Assembly: GCA_903871735.1 (NCBI GenBank)
Contig: CAIQHU010000180.1
Span: forward strand, 1-43,661
From: an uncultured beta proteobacterium
Lineage (GTDB): Bacteria > Pseudomonadota > Gammaproteobacteria > Burkholderiales > Burkholderiaceae
Direction: 5' to 3'
Length of the DNA stretch: 43,661 nucleotides
Position 1 is the first letter of the stretch. Each line of letters starts with the position of its first letter. The notes under the pieces are model-generated. The model saw only the letters and a list, made by a program, of their open reading frames with translations, did no database searches and was not told where the DNA came from. Shown here piece after piece: positions 34,327 through 43,044 of this stretch. The translations under genes and the position numbers were made by a program.

Positions 34327-35205
34327 TCAAGCTAACATTTTTAAAAGATATTGCCCATACGAATTTTTCTTCAATGAGGCAGCAATTTTTTCTACAGTTT
34401 CCTTACTAATCCAGCCAGCATGAAAAGCAATTTCCTCAGGACAGGCAACCATGAGTCCTTGGCGTTTTTGCAGAGTTGCAATAAAACCGGCGGCCTCTAG
34501 TAAGGAGTCATGAGTACCGGTATCTAGCCATGCATAGCCTCGCCCCATGATCTCAACATTCAATTGCTGCATATCTAAATAACGTTGATTGATTTCGGTG
34601 ATTTCTAATTCGCCGCGCTTACTAGGTTTGATTGTTTTAGCAATGTCACAGACTTGTTGATCATAAAAATACAGGCCAGTTACAGCATATGAACTTTTAG
34701 GCAAAATGGGCTTTTCTTCAATTGAGACCGCCCGCATCTGCTGATCAAATTCCACCACACCATAGCGCTCTGGATCGTTCACATGATAGGCAAATACGGT
34801 TGAGCCCTCATGAGCTATAGCTGTCTTTTGCAATTGTTTGGCAAAATCATGGCCATAAAAAATATTGTCGCCAAGTACCAAGGTACTCGGGTGATTGCCA
34901 ATAAAATCCCTTCCCAAAATAAAAGCCTGTGCCAAGCCATCCGGACTAGGCTGTACCTGATAATGAATATCAATCCCCCATTGACTTCCATCTCCGAGTA
35001 ACTGCGCAAATAAGGGCGTATCTTGGGGAGTCGAAATCAGCAGAATTTCTCGTATACCTGCTAGCATCAGAGTGCTTAGCGGGTAATAAATCATCGGCTT
35101 ATCGTAAATCGGCATGAGTTGCTTAGATACGGCCTGTGTAACAGGATATAAACGCGTTCCAGATCCGCCCGCGAGAATAATTCCCTTACGTCGTAATGTG
35201 CTCAT
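34327..35205 (-). CDS. rfbA: Glucose-1-phosphate thymidylyltransferase
   Basis: A 292-residue RmlA protein, the normal length. The nucleotide-binding signature [20 protein letters not shown] at the N-terminus, followed by [18 protein letters not shown], is diagnostic; [11 protein letters not shown] and [20 protein letters not shown] follow, and [17 protein letters not shown] is near the C-terminus. It makes dTDP-glucose from dTTP and glucose-1-phosphate. It is third in the rfbBDAC operon, 46 bases downstream of rfbD and 12 bases before rfbC. Confidence 0.97.
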   Translation of the reverse strand: MSTLRRKGIILAGGSGTRLYPVTQAVSKQLMPIYDKPMIYYPLSTLMLAGIREILLISTPQDTPLFAQLLGDGSQWGIDIHYQVQPSPDGLAQAFILGRDFIGNHPSTLVLGDNIFYGHDFAKQLQKTAIAHEGSTVFAYHVNDPERYGVVEFDQQMRAVSIEEKPILPKSSYAVTGLYFYDQQVCDIAKTIKPSKRGELEITEINQRYLDMQQLNVEIMGRGYAWLDTGTHDSLLEAAGFIATLQKRQGLMVACPEEIAFHAGWISKETVEKIAASLKKNSYGQYLLKMLA

Positions 35206-35251
35206 CTACTACATTCATTGAATTGTTTCATATGGGTTCTATTCTAAATTA

Positions 35252-36232
35252 TTATTCTGATAGCTTTTGAACATATTCCAAAACATATTGCTGCACTTGC
35301 TCTTGCCAGCGACACTCAAGACTATGAATGCCGATTTTCTTGAAGGCAATCTTTAATTTTGTATTATCCATCACTGAGTTTTTGGGCCTTGGAGCAGGTA
35401 AAGGATAATCTTCGGACGGAATTGGCAAAATATAATCTGACTTAACCTGCACTGGCATACCGGCATTTCTGGCCGTCTCTATTGCAAAACTAGCTAGACC
35501 ATGCCAAGTCGTCTGGCCATCTACAACTGAATGATAAAGGCCTGATTCGGCATCAGATACTGCTAACTGCAAAGCAACTCTTGCCAACCAGTCACTACTA
35601 GTTGGACAACCATACTGGTCATTAACTACTTTTAACAGTTCTTTTTGCGTGGCCAGTTTTAACATCGTTCGGATAAAGTTATTGCCTTGCCCATAAACCC
35701 AACTCGTGCGCAGAATAAAAAACTTTGCGGCCTCTTCTTGAGACCTATTATTAAGTCTATGAAACGCCTCTAGAATCCCTAATTCGCCGTCACGCTTACT
35801 GATGCCGTACTGACTCATCGGTCTTGTTTCGTCTATTTCCAAATATGGACTTGTTTTTAAGCCATCAAATACGTAATCCGTTGAAACGTGCACTAAAACA
35901 CCACGGGGTATAGGAGCAATATATTCAGCCAAAATTCGCGGTACCTGGCTATTTATTTTTTGAGATAAATCAGGCTCTTGCTCCGCTAGATCTACCTGCG
36001 TATATGCTGCAGCATTTAAAATGATTTGTGGTTGATATTCCTTTAGATTTTGTAAGATACTCTCTTCTTGACTTAAATCACACTGCTCCCGCCCCAGAAA
36101 AATGGCCGAGATTTTTAAATGTCGAAACAACTTTTGTAGAGAAATGCCTAACTGGCCATCTTTTCCAAAAACAAGGATTATGCGACCTTGTAAATCAGGA
36201 ATATTGAATCGCGATACGTTAGTTAGTAGCAT
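35252..36232 (-). CDS. rfbD: dTDP-4-dehydrorhamnose reductase
   Basis: A 326-residue RmlD protein, slightly longer than the usual 290-300 because of an N-terminal extension before the cofactor motif (ILVFGKDGQLG). The active-site YxxxK is in MSQYGISKRDGE, with VHVSTDYVFDG upstream and ILRTSWVYGQGNNF downstream. It reduces dTDP-4-dehydro-L-rhamnose to dTDP-L-rhamnose with NAD(P)H. The upstream rfbB stop is 89 bases away, a larger gap than between the other genes of the operon. Confidence 0.95.
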   Translation of the reverse strand: MLLTNVSRFNIPDLQGRIILVFGKDGQLGISLQKLFRHLKISAIFLGREQCDLSQEESILQNLKEYQPQIILNAAAYTQVDLAEQEPDLSQKINSQVPRILAEYIAPIPRGVLVHVSTDYVFDGLKTSPYLEIDETRPMSQYGISKRDGELGILEAFHRLNNRSQEEAAKFFILRTSWVYGQGNNFIRTMLKLATQKELLKVVNDQYGCPTSSDWLARVALQLAVSDAESGLYHSVVDGQTTWHGLASFAIETARNAGMPVQVKSDYILPIPSEDYPLPAPRPKNSVMDNTKLKIAFKKIGIHSLECRWQEQVQQYVLEYVQKLSE

Positions 36233-36321
36233 TGACTAAAATAGTAAAATTTGCAGTGAAGGGAGGTACCTAGCTGCATTAACGGATTGAAAAGCCAAAG
36301 ATATATAACAACCCCTGATGA

Positions 36322-37428
36322 TTATTTAGCATACTGTTTATCAATCCAAGCACGATAAGAACCTGACTGAACACCGTCAACCCACAACGTATTTTCCAAA
36401 TACCACTGTACTGTTTTACGAATACCTGTCTCAAAAGTCTCACTAGGACTCCAGCCTAGCTCATGCTCAATCTTGCTAGCATCAATGGCATAGCGCCGGT
36501 CGTGCCCAGGACGATCTTTGACAAAAGTAATCTGGTCTGTATAACTACCGCCTGACTTAGGGCGCAACTCATCCAAAATTGCGCAAATTGTCTGCACAAC
36601 TTCTAAATTCGTCTTTTCGTTTCGACCACCAATATTGTAGGTCTGGCCTAGTCGACCCTTTTCAAGAACACAGCGAATGGCTGCGCAATGATCCCGAACG
36701 TATAACCAATCTCGAATTTGCTGCCCATCTCCATAGATCGGTAGCGGCTTACCCGCAATGGCATTCAGAATCACTAAGGGAATCAGTTTTTCTGGGAAAT
36801 GAAAGGGGCCATAATTATTTGAACAATTGGTCGTCAGAACTGGCAATCCATAGGTATGGTGCCATGCTCTTACTAAATGATCTGAAGCCGCCTTGGACGC
36901 TGAATAGGGACTATTAGGTTCATACTGCCTAGTCTCTAAAAAAGCAGGCTCGCTCGGCTTTAGTGAGCCATATACTTCATCGGTAGAAACATGTAAAAAG
37001 CGGAACCTATCTTGCTCTGTACTAGACAGAGTCTCAAAATAAGCTCGCGCGGCCTCAAGTAACTGAAATGTCCCAACCACATTTGTTTCGATAAATTCCA
37101 TCGGCCCATGGATTGATCGGTCCACATGGGACTCTGCAGCAAAATGAACAATTGCACTCACTTGATGCTTGCTAAGTAATGCCGAAACTAATTTTCGATC
37201 GGCAATATCACCTTGCACAAATAAGTAATTGGGGCAGCCTTCTAATTCTTTTAAGTTGGAAGGATTACCGGCATACGTTAACTTATCGAGATTAACAATG
37301 CCCGGTTTTTTATTTTGCGCTGCAGACTCTTTTGAGGATATCGGTGTCTCTAACCCAGTTTTAGGTAAAAGGCTGTCTAAAATAAAGTTAGAGCCAATAA
37401 ACCCTGCACCCCCAGTGACTAAAATCAT
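36322..37428 (-). CDS. rfbB: dTDP-glucose 4,6-dehydratase
   Basis: A 368-residue RmlB protein. I start at ATG 37428 ([14 protein letters not shown]); the preceding TTG would add one residue, and AAGG lies about 8 bases upstream. Conserved motifs: [65 protein letters not shown] and [14 protein letters not shown]. Between the cofactor loop and [11 protein letters not shown] there is an insertion of about 20 residues (around residues 22-45) not seen in typical RmlB. It makes dTDP-4-dehydro-6-deoxyglucose, the second step of the pathway, and is the first gene of rfbBDAC. A hairpin with T-run lies in its leader (37449-37481). Confidence 0.97.
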   Translation of the reverse strand: MILVTGGAGFIGSNFILDSLLPKTGLETPISSKESAAQNKKPGIVNLDKLTYAGNPSNLKELEGCPNYLFVQGDIADRKLVSALLSKHQVSAIVHFAAESHVDRSIHGPMEFIETNVVGTFQLLEAARAYFETLSSTEQDRFRFLHVSTDEVYGSLKPSEPAFLETRQYEPNSPYSASKAASDHLVRAWHHTYGLPVLTTNCSNNYGPFHFPEKLIPLVILNAIAGKPLPIYGDGQQIRDWLYVRDHCAAIRCVLEKGRLGQTYNIGGRNEKTNLEVVQTICAILDELRPKSGGSYTDQITFVKDRPGHDRRYAIDASKIEHELGWSPSETFETGIRKTVQWYLENTLWVDGVQSGSYRAWIDKQYAK

Positions 37429-37444
37429 CAAGAAAACCTTATTT

Positions 37445-37481
37445 AAAAACGGCTTAAATATTAGAAGTTACGTTAAGCCGT
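37445..37481 (-). terminator. Terminator/attenuator-like hairpin upstream of rfbB
   Basis: On the minus strand ACGGCTTAA and TTAAGCCGT (9-bp perfect stem, 15-base loop) are followed by TTTT, 17 bases before the rfbB start. A TATAAT-like -10 (reverse of 37500-37505) lies upstream, so the hairpin may be in the rfbB leader. It could also simply end transcripts from the upstream SDR operon. Confidence 0.5.
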
Positions 37482-37499
37482 CTTGTGATTGATACTTTC

Positions 37500-37505
37500 A
37501 TTATA
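37500..37505 (-). promoter_or_regulatory. Candidate -10 box for rfbB
   Basis: TATAAT reads on the minus strand at this position, 71 bases upstream of rfbB, in an AT-rich stretch. I see no convincing -35 box at the right distance. Confidence 0.3.
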
Positions 37506-37575
37506 TATTTATTGGGATATAAATCGTTCTAAAGTATTGATATTGTTTAATTTATAACTATCTTAGATGATTAGT

Positions 37576-37606
37576 AGCACTTCACTAATATCACTAGTGG
37601 AGTGCT
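37576..37606 (-). terminator. Hairpin after the SDR-Bug-hydrolase operon
   Basis: AGCACTTCACTA pairs with TAGTGGAGTGCT (12 pairs including one G-T) a few bases beyond the SDR stop. No T-run follows, so it may stabilise or weakly terminate the transcript. Confidence 0.45.
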
Positions 37607-37611
37607 TGCCT

Positions 37612-38367
37612 TTACATCATAACTCTACCGCCATTCGTATCAATTGTTGTTCCGTTTACAAATGACGCGCCATTGGAAGCTAAATATAACATCGCATAGA
37701 CATGGTCATCCTCTGTTGCCAAGCGCCTCATCGGAACCTGCAGAGCAATCCGGTCAATATCTTCTTGTGATCTTAAGGCCTTGACACGTGGCGTTAAAGT
37801 GGTCAAAGGAGCGATATTATTGGTAGTAATCCCAAATGGCCCAAGTTCATAGGCTAAGAATTTAGATAATTGAGTCACGCCAGCCTTAGCAGCGCCATAT
37901 GCCGGCGAAGAAACGGCATGAACAGTCCGCCCAGAGATAGAAGTAACATTAATAATCCGGCCAGCTTTAGACTTTTTTAATCCTGGAATCGCTGCTTGGC
38001 AGCACAAAAATACACTCCTTAAATTCAGCGCAATGGTTTGATCCCATTCCGCCAAATCCATCTCTTCAATACTTTGTAATTTACTATAGCCACCCGCACA
38101 ATTAATTAAAATATCAAGGCCATAACTTGCCATGAAGATACTAGCGAAAGTAGCTTTTACCGCCAGAGGATCTGTCAGATCAACTGGCTTTGCAAATGCT
38201 CTATCGCCAAGTTCACTAGCAATCTGTTCAATCTTTATGGAATCAATATCTAATAAAAAAACGTAGGCTCCTTGATCGTAAAAAGCTCTTGCTGCTACTT
38301 CACCAATGCCGCCGGCAGAGCCAGTTACAACGACCGATCGCCCCACCAACTCAGAATACTGAACCAT
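37612..38367 (-). CDS. SDR-family oxidoreductase
   Basis: A 251-residue classical short-chain dehydrogenase. The cofactor loop is TGSAGGIGE (residues 15-23); an acidic LLDID near residues 38-42 suggests NAD(H) preference; NCAGG follows, and the catalytic set Ser143, Tyr157 and Lys161 is complete (AYGAAKAG). The C-terminal TIDTNGGRVMM is the usual tail. It is the last gene of a hydrolase-Bug-SDR operon; the Bug(12) stop is 27 bases upstream. It may oxidise the alcohol or hydroxy acid released by the hydrolase; this is inference. Confidence 0.88.
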   Translation of the reverse strand: MVQYSELVGRSVVVTGSAGGIGEVAARAFYDQGAYVFLLDIDSIKIEQIASELGDRAFAKPVDLTDPLAVKATFASIFMASYGLDILINCAGGYSKLQSIEEMDLAEWDQTIALNLRSVFLCCQAAIPGLKKSKAGRIINVTSISGRTVHAVSSPAYGAAKAGVTQLSKFLAYELGPFGITTNNIAPLTTLTPRVKALRSQEDIDRIALQVPMRRLATEDDHVYAMLYLASNGASFVNGTTIDTNGGRVMM

Positions 38368-38394
38368 TTCTTTCCCTTTTGAATCATTCAGTCA

Positions 38395-39381
38395 TTACAG
38401 CTTCATACCTGTTTCTTTAATAATCTTACCCCAACGAGCTAGTTCACTTGCCATCAAATCAGCCATGACTTCAGGAGATGATGGGCTAGCAACTACACCA
38501 GCTTGTGCCAAAGCCTTTTGTGTATCTGCAGAATTTAAGACCTGAGCTAACTCAGCATTTAGCTTGAAAACAATCTCTTTAGGAGTATTTACTGGCGCTA
38601 ATAAACCTAGCCATACCGAGGCGTCATAATTAGTAACTCCGGCCTCATGCAAACTAGGAATATCAGGTAATTGCGCACTACGTTTTAAGGAGGTCACTCC
38701 AAGAGCACGCAGTTGCCCCTGTTTGATCTGATTAATGACATTCGGTATACCAGCAAAACTGCTCTCTACAATGCCCGCCATGAGATCTGTTGTTGCTCCC
38801 GAGCTACTCTTGTAAGGAACATGTTCTAACTTAGCGCCAGTTAGATTCATAAACAATTCTCCCATTAAATGCTGGGAACTACCATTACCGGACGAGGCAA
38901 AATGAATTTTATCCGGCGAAGATTTTGCTAAAGCAATGTACTCTTTAACGTTATTGGCTGGCACTTTTGGATTTACCACCAATACATATGGTGCATCTAC
39001 TAGTTTCGAAATTGATGTAAAACCCTTGATCGGATCATAAGGCATGTTCTTATATATCCAAGGGCTAATGACATGCGTTGTTGATATCATAATTAATGTG
39101 TAACCGTCCGGAGCAGATTTTGCAACGAAGTCCGTCCCAATGGTAGAGCCTGCACCAACTTTATTTTCTATCACAAACTGCTGGCCTAAACTCGTAGACA
39201 ATTTTTGACCAACAATTCTGGCAACTACATCCGTAAAACCACCCGGTCCAAATGGCACAATTAACTTAACCGGTTTATTGGGGTAGGACTGCGCCCATAA
39301 AGGTACTCCAAAAGAAATACTACTAACCGCAAACAAAGCGACAAGAAGCCTTTTAAATAATTCCATCGGTACATTATTCAT
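38395..39381 (-). CDS. Bug/TctC-family periplasmic substrate-binding protein (12)
   Basis: A 328-residue receptor with a signal peptide ending at LWAQ (residue 31). Landmarks: VKLIVPFGPGGFTDVVAR, VIENKVGAGSTIG, APDGYTLIM, EHVPYKSSSGATTDLMAG and VWLGLLAPVNTPKE. Its ATG at 39381 overlaps the hydrolase stop by one base (TAATG), so translation is probably coupled; GGGGAT lies 9 bases upstream. It is between the hydrolase and the SDR in one operon. Confidence 0.93.
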   Translation of the reverse strand: MNNVPMELFKRLLVALFAVSSISFGVPLWAQSYPNKPVKLIVPFGPGGFTDVVARIVGQKLSTSLGQQFVIENKVGAGSTIGTDFVAKSAPDGYTLIMISTTHVISPWIYKNMPYDPIKGFTSISKLVDAPYVLVVNPKVPANNVKEYIALAKSSPDKIHFASSGNGSSQHLMGELFMNLTGAKLEHVPYKSSSGATTDLMAGIVESSFAGIPNVINQIKQGQLRALGVTSLKRSAQLPDIPSLHEAGVTNYDASVWLGLLAPVNTPKEIVFKLNAELAQVLNSADTQKALAQAGVVASPSSPEVMADLMASELARWGKIIKETGMKL

Positions 39382-40304
39382 TAATGATCATCCCCTAGAT
39401 AAAGTGGTGCTGGCATGGTGTAAAAAGCGTTCAAAATATGGTAAACCATCATATAATTTTTTTGCTGAAAACTGGCATGGGAAATGCCACGCATCACACT
39501 GAATTGCTTATTCATATTAGGCAGTAACTCATAAAAACGAATTAAATCTTCCATACTAGCAATACCGTCATACTCGCCTCGCAAAATAATTGTCGGAGCT
39601 AGAATATTTTTTGGTTCTAATAGGGGTAATTTGGAACACATGTCAACATAAGTACCGGTCGGCATGGAATCATCAAGAGTTAATATGGCGTCTGCAAATG
39701 CTTCAATAGTTGCTTGATCAGCTGTACCAGGGTGATCACGCTCGAAAATGCTGTACACAAATGGCCGATCAATTGGGCGACGGTTTTTTGCAATAAATTC
39801 AGGTAATTTCTTCTTACGCTGCTCAAGGGTGTGGCTGCCTTCACCAGTCCATACAAAAGCATCTAGCGCCAATTTGGCAACACACTCAGGATGTCGTTGA
39901 GCAAATAAAGCCGCCTTTAATGCGCCCGACGAAATGCCATAAAACATGAGGGCTTTAACACCTGTTACTTGCATGATGTAAGAACTTCCTACCGCAATAT
40001 CATCGGCCCCATTACTAATGTCAAAATTAATATCACGCTTTTTATCAGAGCGACCGTAACCTTCATTATCCATAGTCCAAGTATCAAACCCATGATCAGA
40101 AAACCAGTCCATGGCAGAAGAGTAAGGTCGATTTGGAACATGCAAATCAAAGGTTGGCTGTGAAGCCATGGACGAACCATGGATGAAAAAAATGATTCCT
40201 TGGTAGGCGACCTTTGGGGAGGCTTTTTTCTCCCACATAAATAAATTCACGTCGTCCTTTTTTACCCAATGCTCTTTTCCACCCGTCCACTGAACCTGCG
40301 CCAT
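39381..40304 (-). CDS. Alpha/beta hydrolase
   Basis: I choose ATG 40304 because AAGGGG lies 7 bases upstream; a farther Met at 40340 would add 12 residues. The product has 307 residues. FFIHGSSMASQP (residues 39-50) is the oxyanion region, MDNEGYGRSDKKRD is the strand-4 motif typical of the fold, G-I-S-S-G contains the nucleophile Ser125, the acid is probably the Asp of LRGEYDG, and the His is in ISHASF. No leader is present, so it is cytoplasmic. It is the first gene of the hydrolase-Bug-SDR operon, and its stop overlaps the Bug(12) start. Confidence 0.85.
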   Translation of the reverse strand: MAQVQWTGGKEHWVKKDDVNLFMWEKKASPKVAYQGIIFFIHGSSMASQPTFDLHVPNRPYSSAMDWFSDHGFDTWTMDNEGYGRSDKKRDINFDISNGADDIAVGSSYIMQVTGVKALMFYGISSGALKAALFAQRHPECVAKLALDAFVWTGEGSHTLEQRKKKLPEFIAKNRRPIDRPFVYSIFERDHPGTADQATIEAFADAILTLDDSMPTGTYVDMCSKLPLLEPKNILAPTIILRGEYDGIASMEDLIRFYELLPNMNKQFSVMRGISHASFQQKNYMMVYHILNAFYTMPAPLYLGDDH

Positions 40305-40500
40305 GCCAATCCCCTTTTTCAAACAATTATTTACCAACACTTAATCAAATATTTTTAACACTATTTAAAGTAATTTTATTATCGAAGACTCATTTTATCT
40401 GAAATTGAAGCGCTGATTACCCTTATTCACCCTGTCCTACCATTATCCGATAACCCAATATCCATAGTACTCAGACTAAATATCGAGTAAAGTACTCTTT
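40305..40500. other. Divergent intergenic region
   Basis: AT-rich region between the hydrolase operon and Bug(13). It must hold both promoters, but I see no convincing -35/-10 pair. A short GAGTA-AAG-TACTC inverted repeat ends near 40498. A possible small gene starts at 40501. Confidence 0.4.
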
Positions 40501-40668
40501 ATGAAGAAAACTGATATGTATAAAAATGCCGGATTAACTCTGGCCAATAAGCTAAAAAATAACTCTTTAGCAAAGCCTAGCCTCAAAAATAATCGCCTAG
40601 ATCATCAAAAAATTAATCCTTTACTCGACTCTTTAATCAAAAAATCAAATACATCTAACTCTATCTGA
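40501..40668 (+). CDS. Possible 55-residue protein of unknown function
   Basis: ATG 40501 opens a 55-codon frame ending at TGA 40666-40668, 19 bases before Bug(13). The product is basic and Lys/Asn-rich (MKKTDMYKNAG at the start, NPLLDSLIKKSN near the end) with no signal peptide. There is no clear Shine-Dalgarno, and composition alone could explain the frame. I list it as a weak candidate because it is in phase with the downstream operon direction. Confidence 0.25.
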   Translation: MKKTDMYKNAGLTLANKLKNNSLAKPSLKNNRLDHQKINPLLDSLIKKSNTSNSI

Positions 40669-40687
40669 AAATCACTTTAGCGAAAAT

Positions 40688-41671
40688 ATGCCCAACTATT
40701 TATCTCATGTAATCAGAATTATAAGTATCGCGACTGCACTTATTGTTTTAAGCTCGCCTACTTTTGCCCAAAACTATCCGAATAAAACCATCAAAATGGT
40801 TGTGCCATATCCAGCTGGCGGTGGCTCAGATACTTTATCAAGACCTCTTGCGCAAAGATTATCTGCTGAATTAGGTCAGGCAGTCATCGTTGAAAATAAA
40901 GGTGGAGCAGGCGGTAATATCGCAATGGAATTTGTTGCACACTCTGCACCAGATGGCTACACCCTCATGCTTGGGCTAAGTCCGCAATTGGCTGTCAATA
41001 TGAATCTGTTTGATAAAGTACCCTACGATGTCCAAAAAGATTTCGTGCCCATTACTCTTCTGGCTGAAGGGCCCTATTTATTAGTCGTCAATCCTGGCGT
41101 GCCGGTTAAATCGATTAAGGAGCTCATCGCCCTGGCAAAAGCTGCTCCGAATTCTCTCAATTACGCCACATCTGGCAATGGTAGTGGCGCTCATCTAGCC
41201 GCAGCTCTATTTACCAATATGACTGGCACTCAAATGATTCACACTCCCTACAAAGGCGGTGGACAAGCTATGGCGGATGTTCTTGCTGGACATGTCCAAG
41301 TACTTTTCACACCACCAGTTAGTTCAAGCCAACATATTCAAACTGGGAAACTAAGAGCCTTAGCCGTAACTGGTTCAAAGCGCTCTTCTGCTCTGCCAGA
41401 TATTCCAACCTTATCCGAAGCTGGGGTTCCTGGTTATGATTCCGGGGTCTGGTATGGGATCGTGGCTCCCACTGGTACCCCGAAAGATGTTGTGATGAAG
41501 CTGCATGCAGCCTTTATTAAGATCTTAAAGCAACCCGACTTTGTGGCTCTTTTAAGTAGCAGTGGAATTATCCCTATTGGAAGTTCGCCAGAAGAACTAT
41601 CCGCTTACATGGTTAAAGAAAATATCAAATGGGCAAAATTAATTAAATCGGCAGGGATCAAAGTCGAATGA
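40688..41671 (+). CDS. Bug/TctC-family periplasmic substrate-binding protein (13)
   Basis: A 327-residue receptor with a signal peptide ending FAQ (residue 28). Landmarks: IKMVVPYPAGGGSDTLSR, VENKGGAGGNIAM, APDGYTLML, IHTPYKGGGQAMADVLAG and VWYGIVAPTGTPKD. The Shine-Dalgarno is weak. The stop codon overlaps the next start as ATGA (41668-41671), so the receptor and the arylmalonate decarboxylase-like protein are translationally coupled, which implies that they handle the same compound. Confidence 0.92.
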   Translation: MPNYLSHVIRIISIATALIVLSSPTFAQNYPNKTIKMVVPYPAGGGSDTLSRPLAQRLSAELGQAVIVENKGGAGGNIAMEFVAHSAPDGYTLMLGLSPQLAVNMNLFDKVPYDVQKDFVPITLLAEGPYLLVVNPGVPVKSIKELIALAKAAPNSLNYATSGNGSGAHLAAALFTNMTGTQMIHTPYKGGGQAMADVLAGHVQVLFTPPVSSSQHIQTGKLRALAVTGSKRSSALPDIPTLSEAGVPGYDSGVWYGIVAPTGTPKDVVMKLHAAFIKILKQPDFVALLSSSGIIPIGSSPEELSAYMVKENIKWAKLIKSAGIKVE

Positions 41672-42426
41672 ATCCAATTTGTCCATGGTACCAGCTAGGT
41701 TATATTATTCCGCATCGCTATACAGATTTAGATGCGTACCAATTTTATGCTGTTGCGCCGGAAGGAATGATGCTCGTTACAACGGGCCTAGACCTTGGTG
41801 AATACACTCTTGAATCAGTCGAAAAGCAACTCCCAACGTTTTACTCCTGCCTCGATTTGCTAACCAATAAACAAGTAGACCGAATTGCTCTTAGCGGGGT
41901 TCCAGTGGCTGCCGCCCTGGGTCGTGAGCGAACTCTGCGCCTGCTTGAAGAATCGACTAAAAGAACTGGCTTAGTATGCGATACAGATCTTGAAGCACAT
42001 ATCGACACACTTAAACACTTAGGTATTTCTCATATTGCTCTAGCAACCAGGTGGTCACAACATGTCACGCAAGCCTTAATCCAATACCTCAAAGAAGCTG
42101 GCATAACAGTGCTTGCTTTTCGCTCACAAGGTAGATCCTTGTCTGAAAACAAGTTGGCCAACGCCCAAGCTGATCATCATTTGGCGCTTAAGCTTGGATC
42201 CGAGGCCCTTCTTGCGGCTCCGGATGCGCAGGCGCTCCTGATGCCTGGAGGTCTTTGGTATGCAATGCACGCGGTCCCAATTCTTGAAACGCAGTTTAAT
42301 AAGCCCGTGCTTTTAAATATCTTGAGTACAACCTCGAATGCTTTGCGAGCGCATCGTCAAACTACAGATATGAGTTCCTTTCCAAAACCGAATCCACATT
42401 GGGGTAAAGTAATTACAAGCTATTAA
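41668..42426 (+). CDS. Maleate isomerase/arylmalonate decarboxylase-like protein (Asp/Glu racemase superfamily)
   Basis: A 252-residue cytoplasmic protein. It aligns by eye with arylmalonate decarboxylase and maleate cis-trans isomerase: YQLGYIIPHRYTDLDAYQF, RIALSGVPVAAALGRE, ISHIALATRWSQHV, and LLMPGGLWYAMHAVPILE. In the family the catalytic Cys sits in S-C-G-G (Cys188 in AMDase); here that position is Pro193 (MPGG). The other site, Cys in maleate isomerase and Gly in AMDase, lies in SGVP. So both canonical Cys are absent, and the enzyme probably has another chemistry or none. It overlaps the Bug(13) stop by four bases. Confidence 0.75.
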   Translation: MNPICPWYQLGYIIPHRYTDLDAYQFYAVAPEGMMLVTTGLDLGEYTLESVEKQLPTFYSCLDLLTNKQVDRIALSGVPVAAALGRERTLRLLEESTKRTGLVCDTDLEAHIDTLKHLGISHIALATRWSQHVTQALIQYLKEAGITVLAFRSQGRSLSENKLANAQADHHLALKLGSEALLAAPDAQALLMPGGLWYAMHAVPILETQFNKPVLLNILSTTSNALRAHRQTTDMSSFPKPNPHWGKVITSY

Positions 42427-42434
42427 TTCGCCAT

Positions 42435-42456
42435 CTTGATTTAGTTCGTAATCAAG
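42435..42456 (+). terminator. Weak hairpin after the AMDase-like gene
   Basis: CTTGATT and AATCAAG pair (7 bp, 8-base loop) just after the stop at 42426, followed by a short GCTTTATT stretch. It could be a weak terminator. Confidence 0.4.
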
Positions 42457-42569
42457 GCTTTATTCTGACCACTCATAATCTCTACTCATTACCTAAAAAC
42501 GATACTGTCGTATACACAACTTCCAATTTTTGGTTATTATTGGAATAACTAAACCACCGAGGAGAGTAT

Positions 42570-43022
42570 ATGAAATTTCAATTAATTCGAGTAGCCACAA
42601 TTGTCGCCTTTTCTGTGGCCAGTTTGCCAGCAGCAAATGCTCAATTTGCCAAGCCTGAGGACGCGGTGAAGTATCGCCAAAGTGCACTTTTTGTAATGGG
42701 TAACCACTTTGGACGGATTAATGCAGTGGTAAAAGGTGATGTGCCTTTTAATAAAGAAGAAGTCATTAAAAACGCCACTCTAGTTAATACTATGGCCAGT
42801 CTAGCGTGGCAAGGATTTGGCCCTGGCACTGAAGGTGGAAGAGCTTTACCGAATATTTGGACTGAAGCACCAAAATATAAGTCCTACCAAGATAAACTTC
42901 AAGCTTCAACTGCCGCTATGCTAGTTGCTGCTCAATCAGGTGATTTAGAAAACGTCAAAAAGGCTTTTGCAGCAGTGGGTGGAAATTGCAAAGCATGCCA
43001 TGATGATTTCCGCAAAAAGTAG
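42570..43022 (+). CDS. Cytochrome c' (class II c-type cytochrome)
   Basis: A 150-residue periplasmic haem protein. The signal peptide ends at ANAQ (about residue 25). The four-helix bundle portion starts FAKPEDAVKYRQSAL, and the single haem site CKACH is near the C-terminus (GGNCKACHDDFRKK), the hallmark of class II cytochromes. GAGGAGAG precedes ATG 42570. Cytochromes c' bind NO or act in electron transfer and stress protection. It converges on a cytochrome b561 gene with 22 bases between the stops; such pairs are common in proteobacteria. Confidence 0.93.
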   Translation: MKFQLIRVATIVAFSVASLPAANAQFAKPEDAVKYRQSALFVMGNHFGRINAVVKGDVPFNKEEVIKNATLVNTMASLAWQGFGPGTEGGRALPNIWTEAPKYKSYQDKLQASTAAMLVAAQSGDLENVKKAFAAVGGNCKACHDDFRKK

Positions 43023-43044
43023 TCTGCCTCTAAAAGTATCGTAT

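Noticed and set aside
4996..42426. Bug genes as recent tandem duplications
   Set aside because: By eye the proteins are quite divergent outside the family motifs, and no long nucleotide repeats are visible between them.
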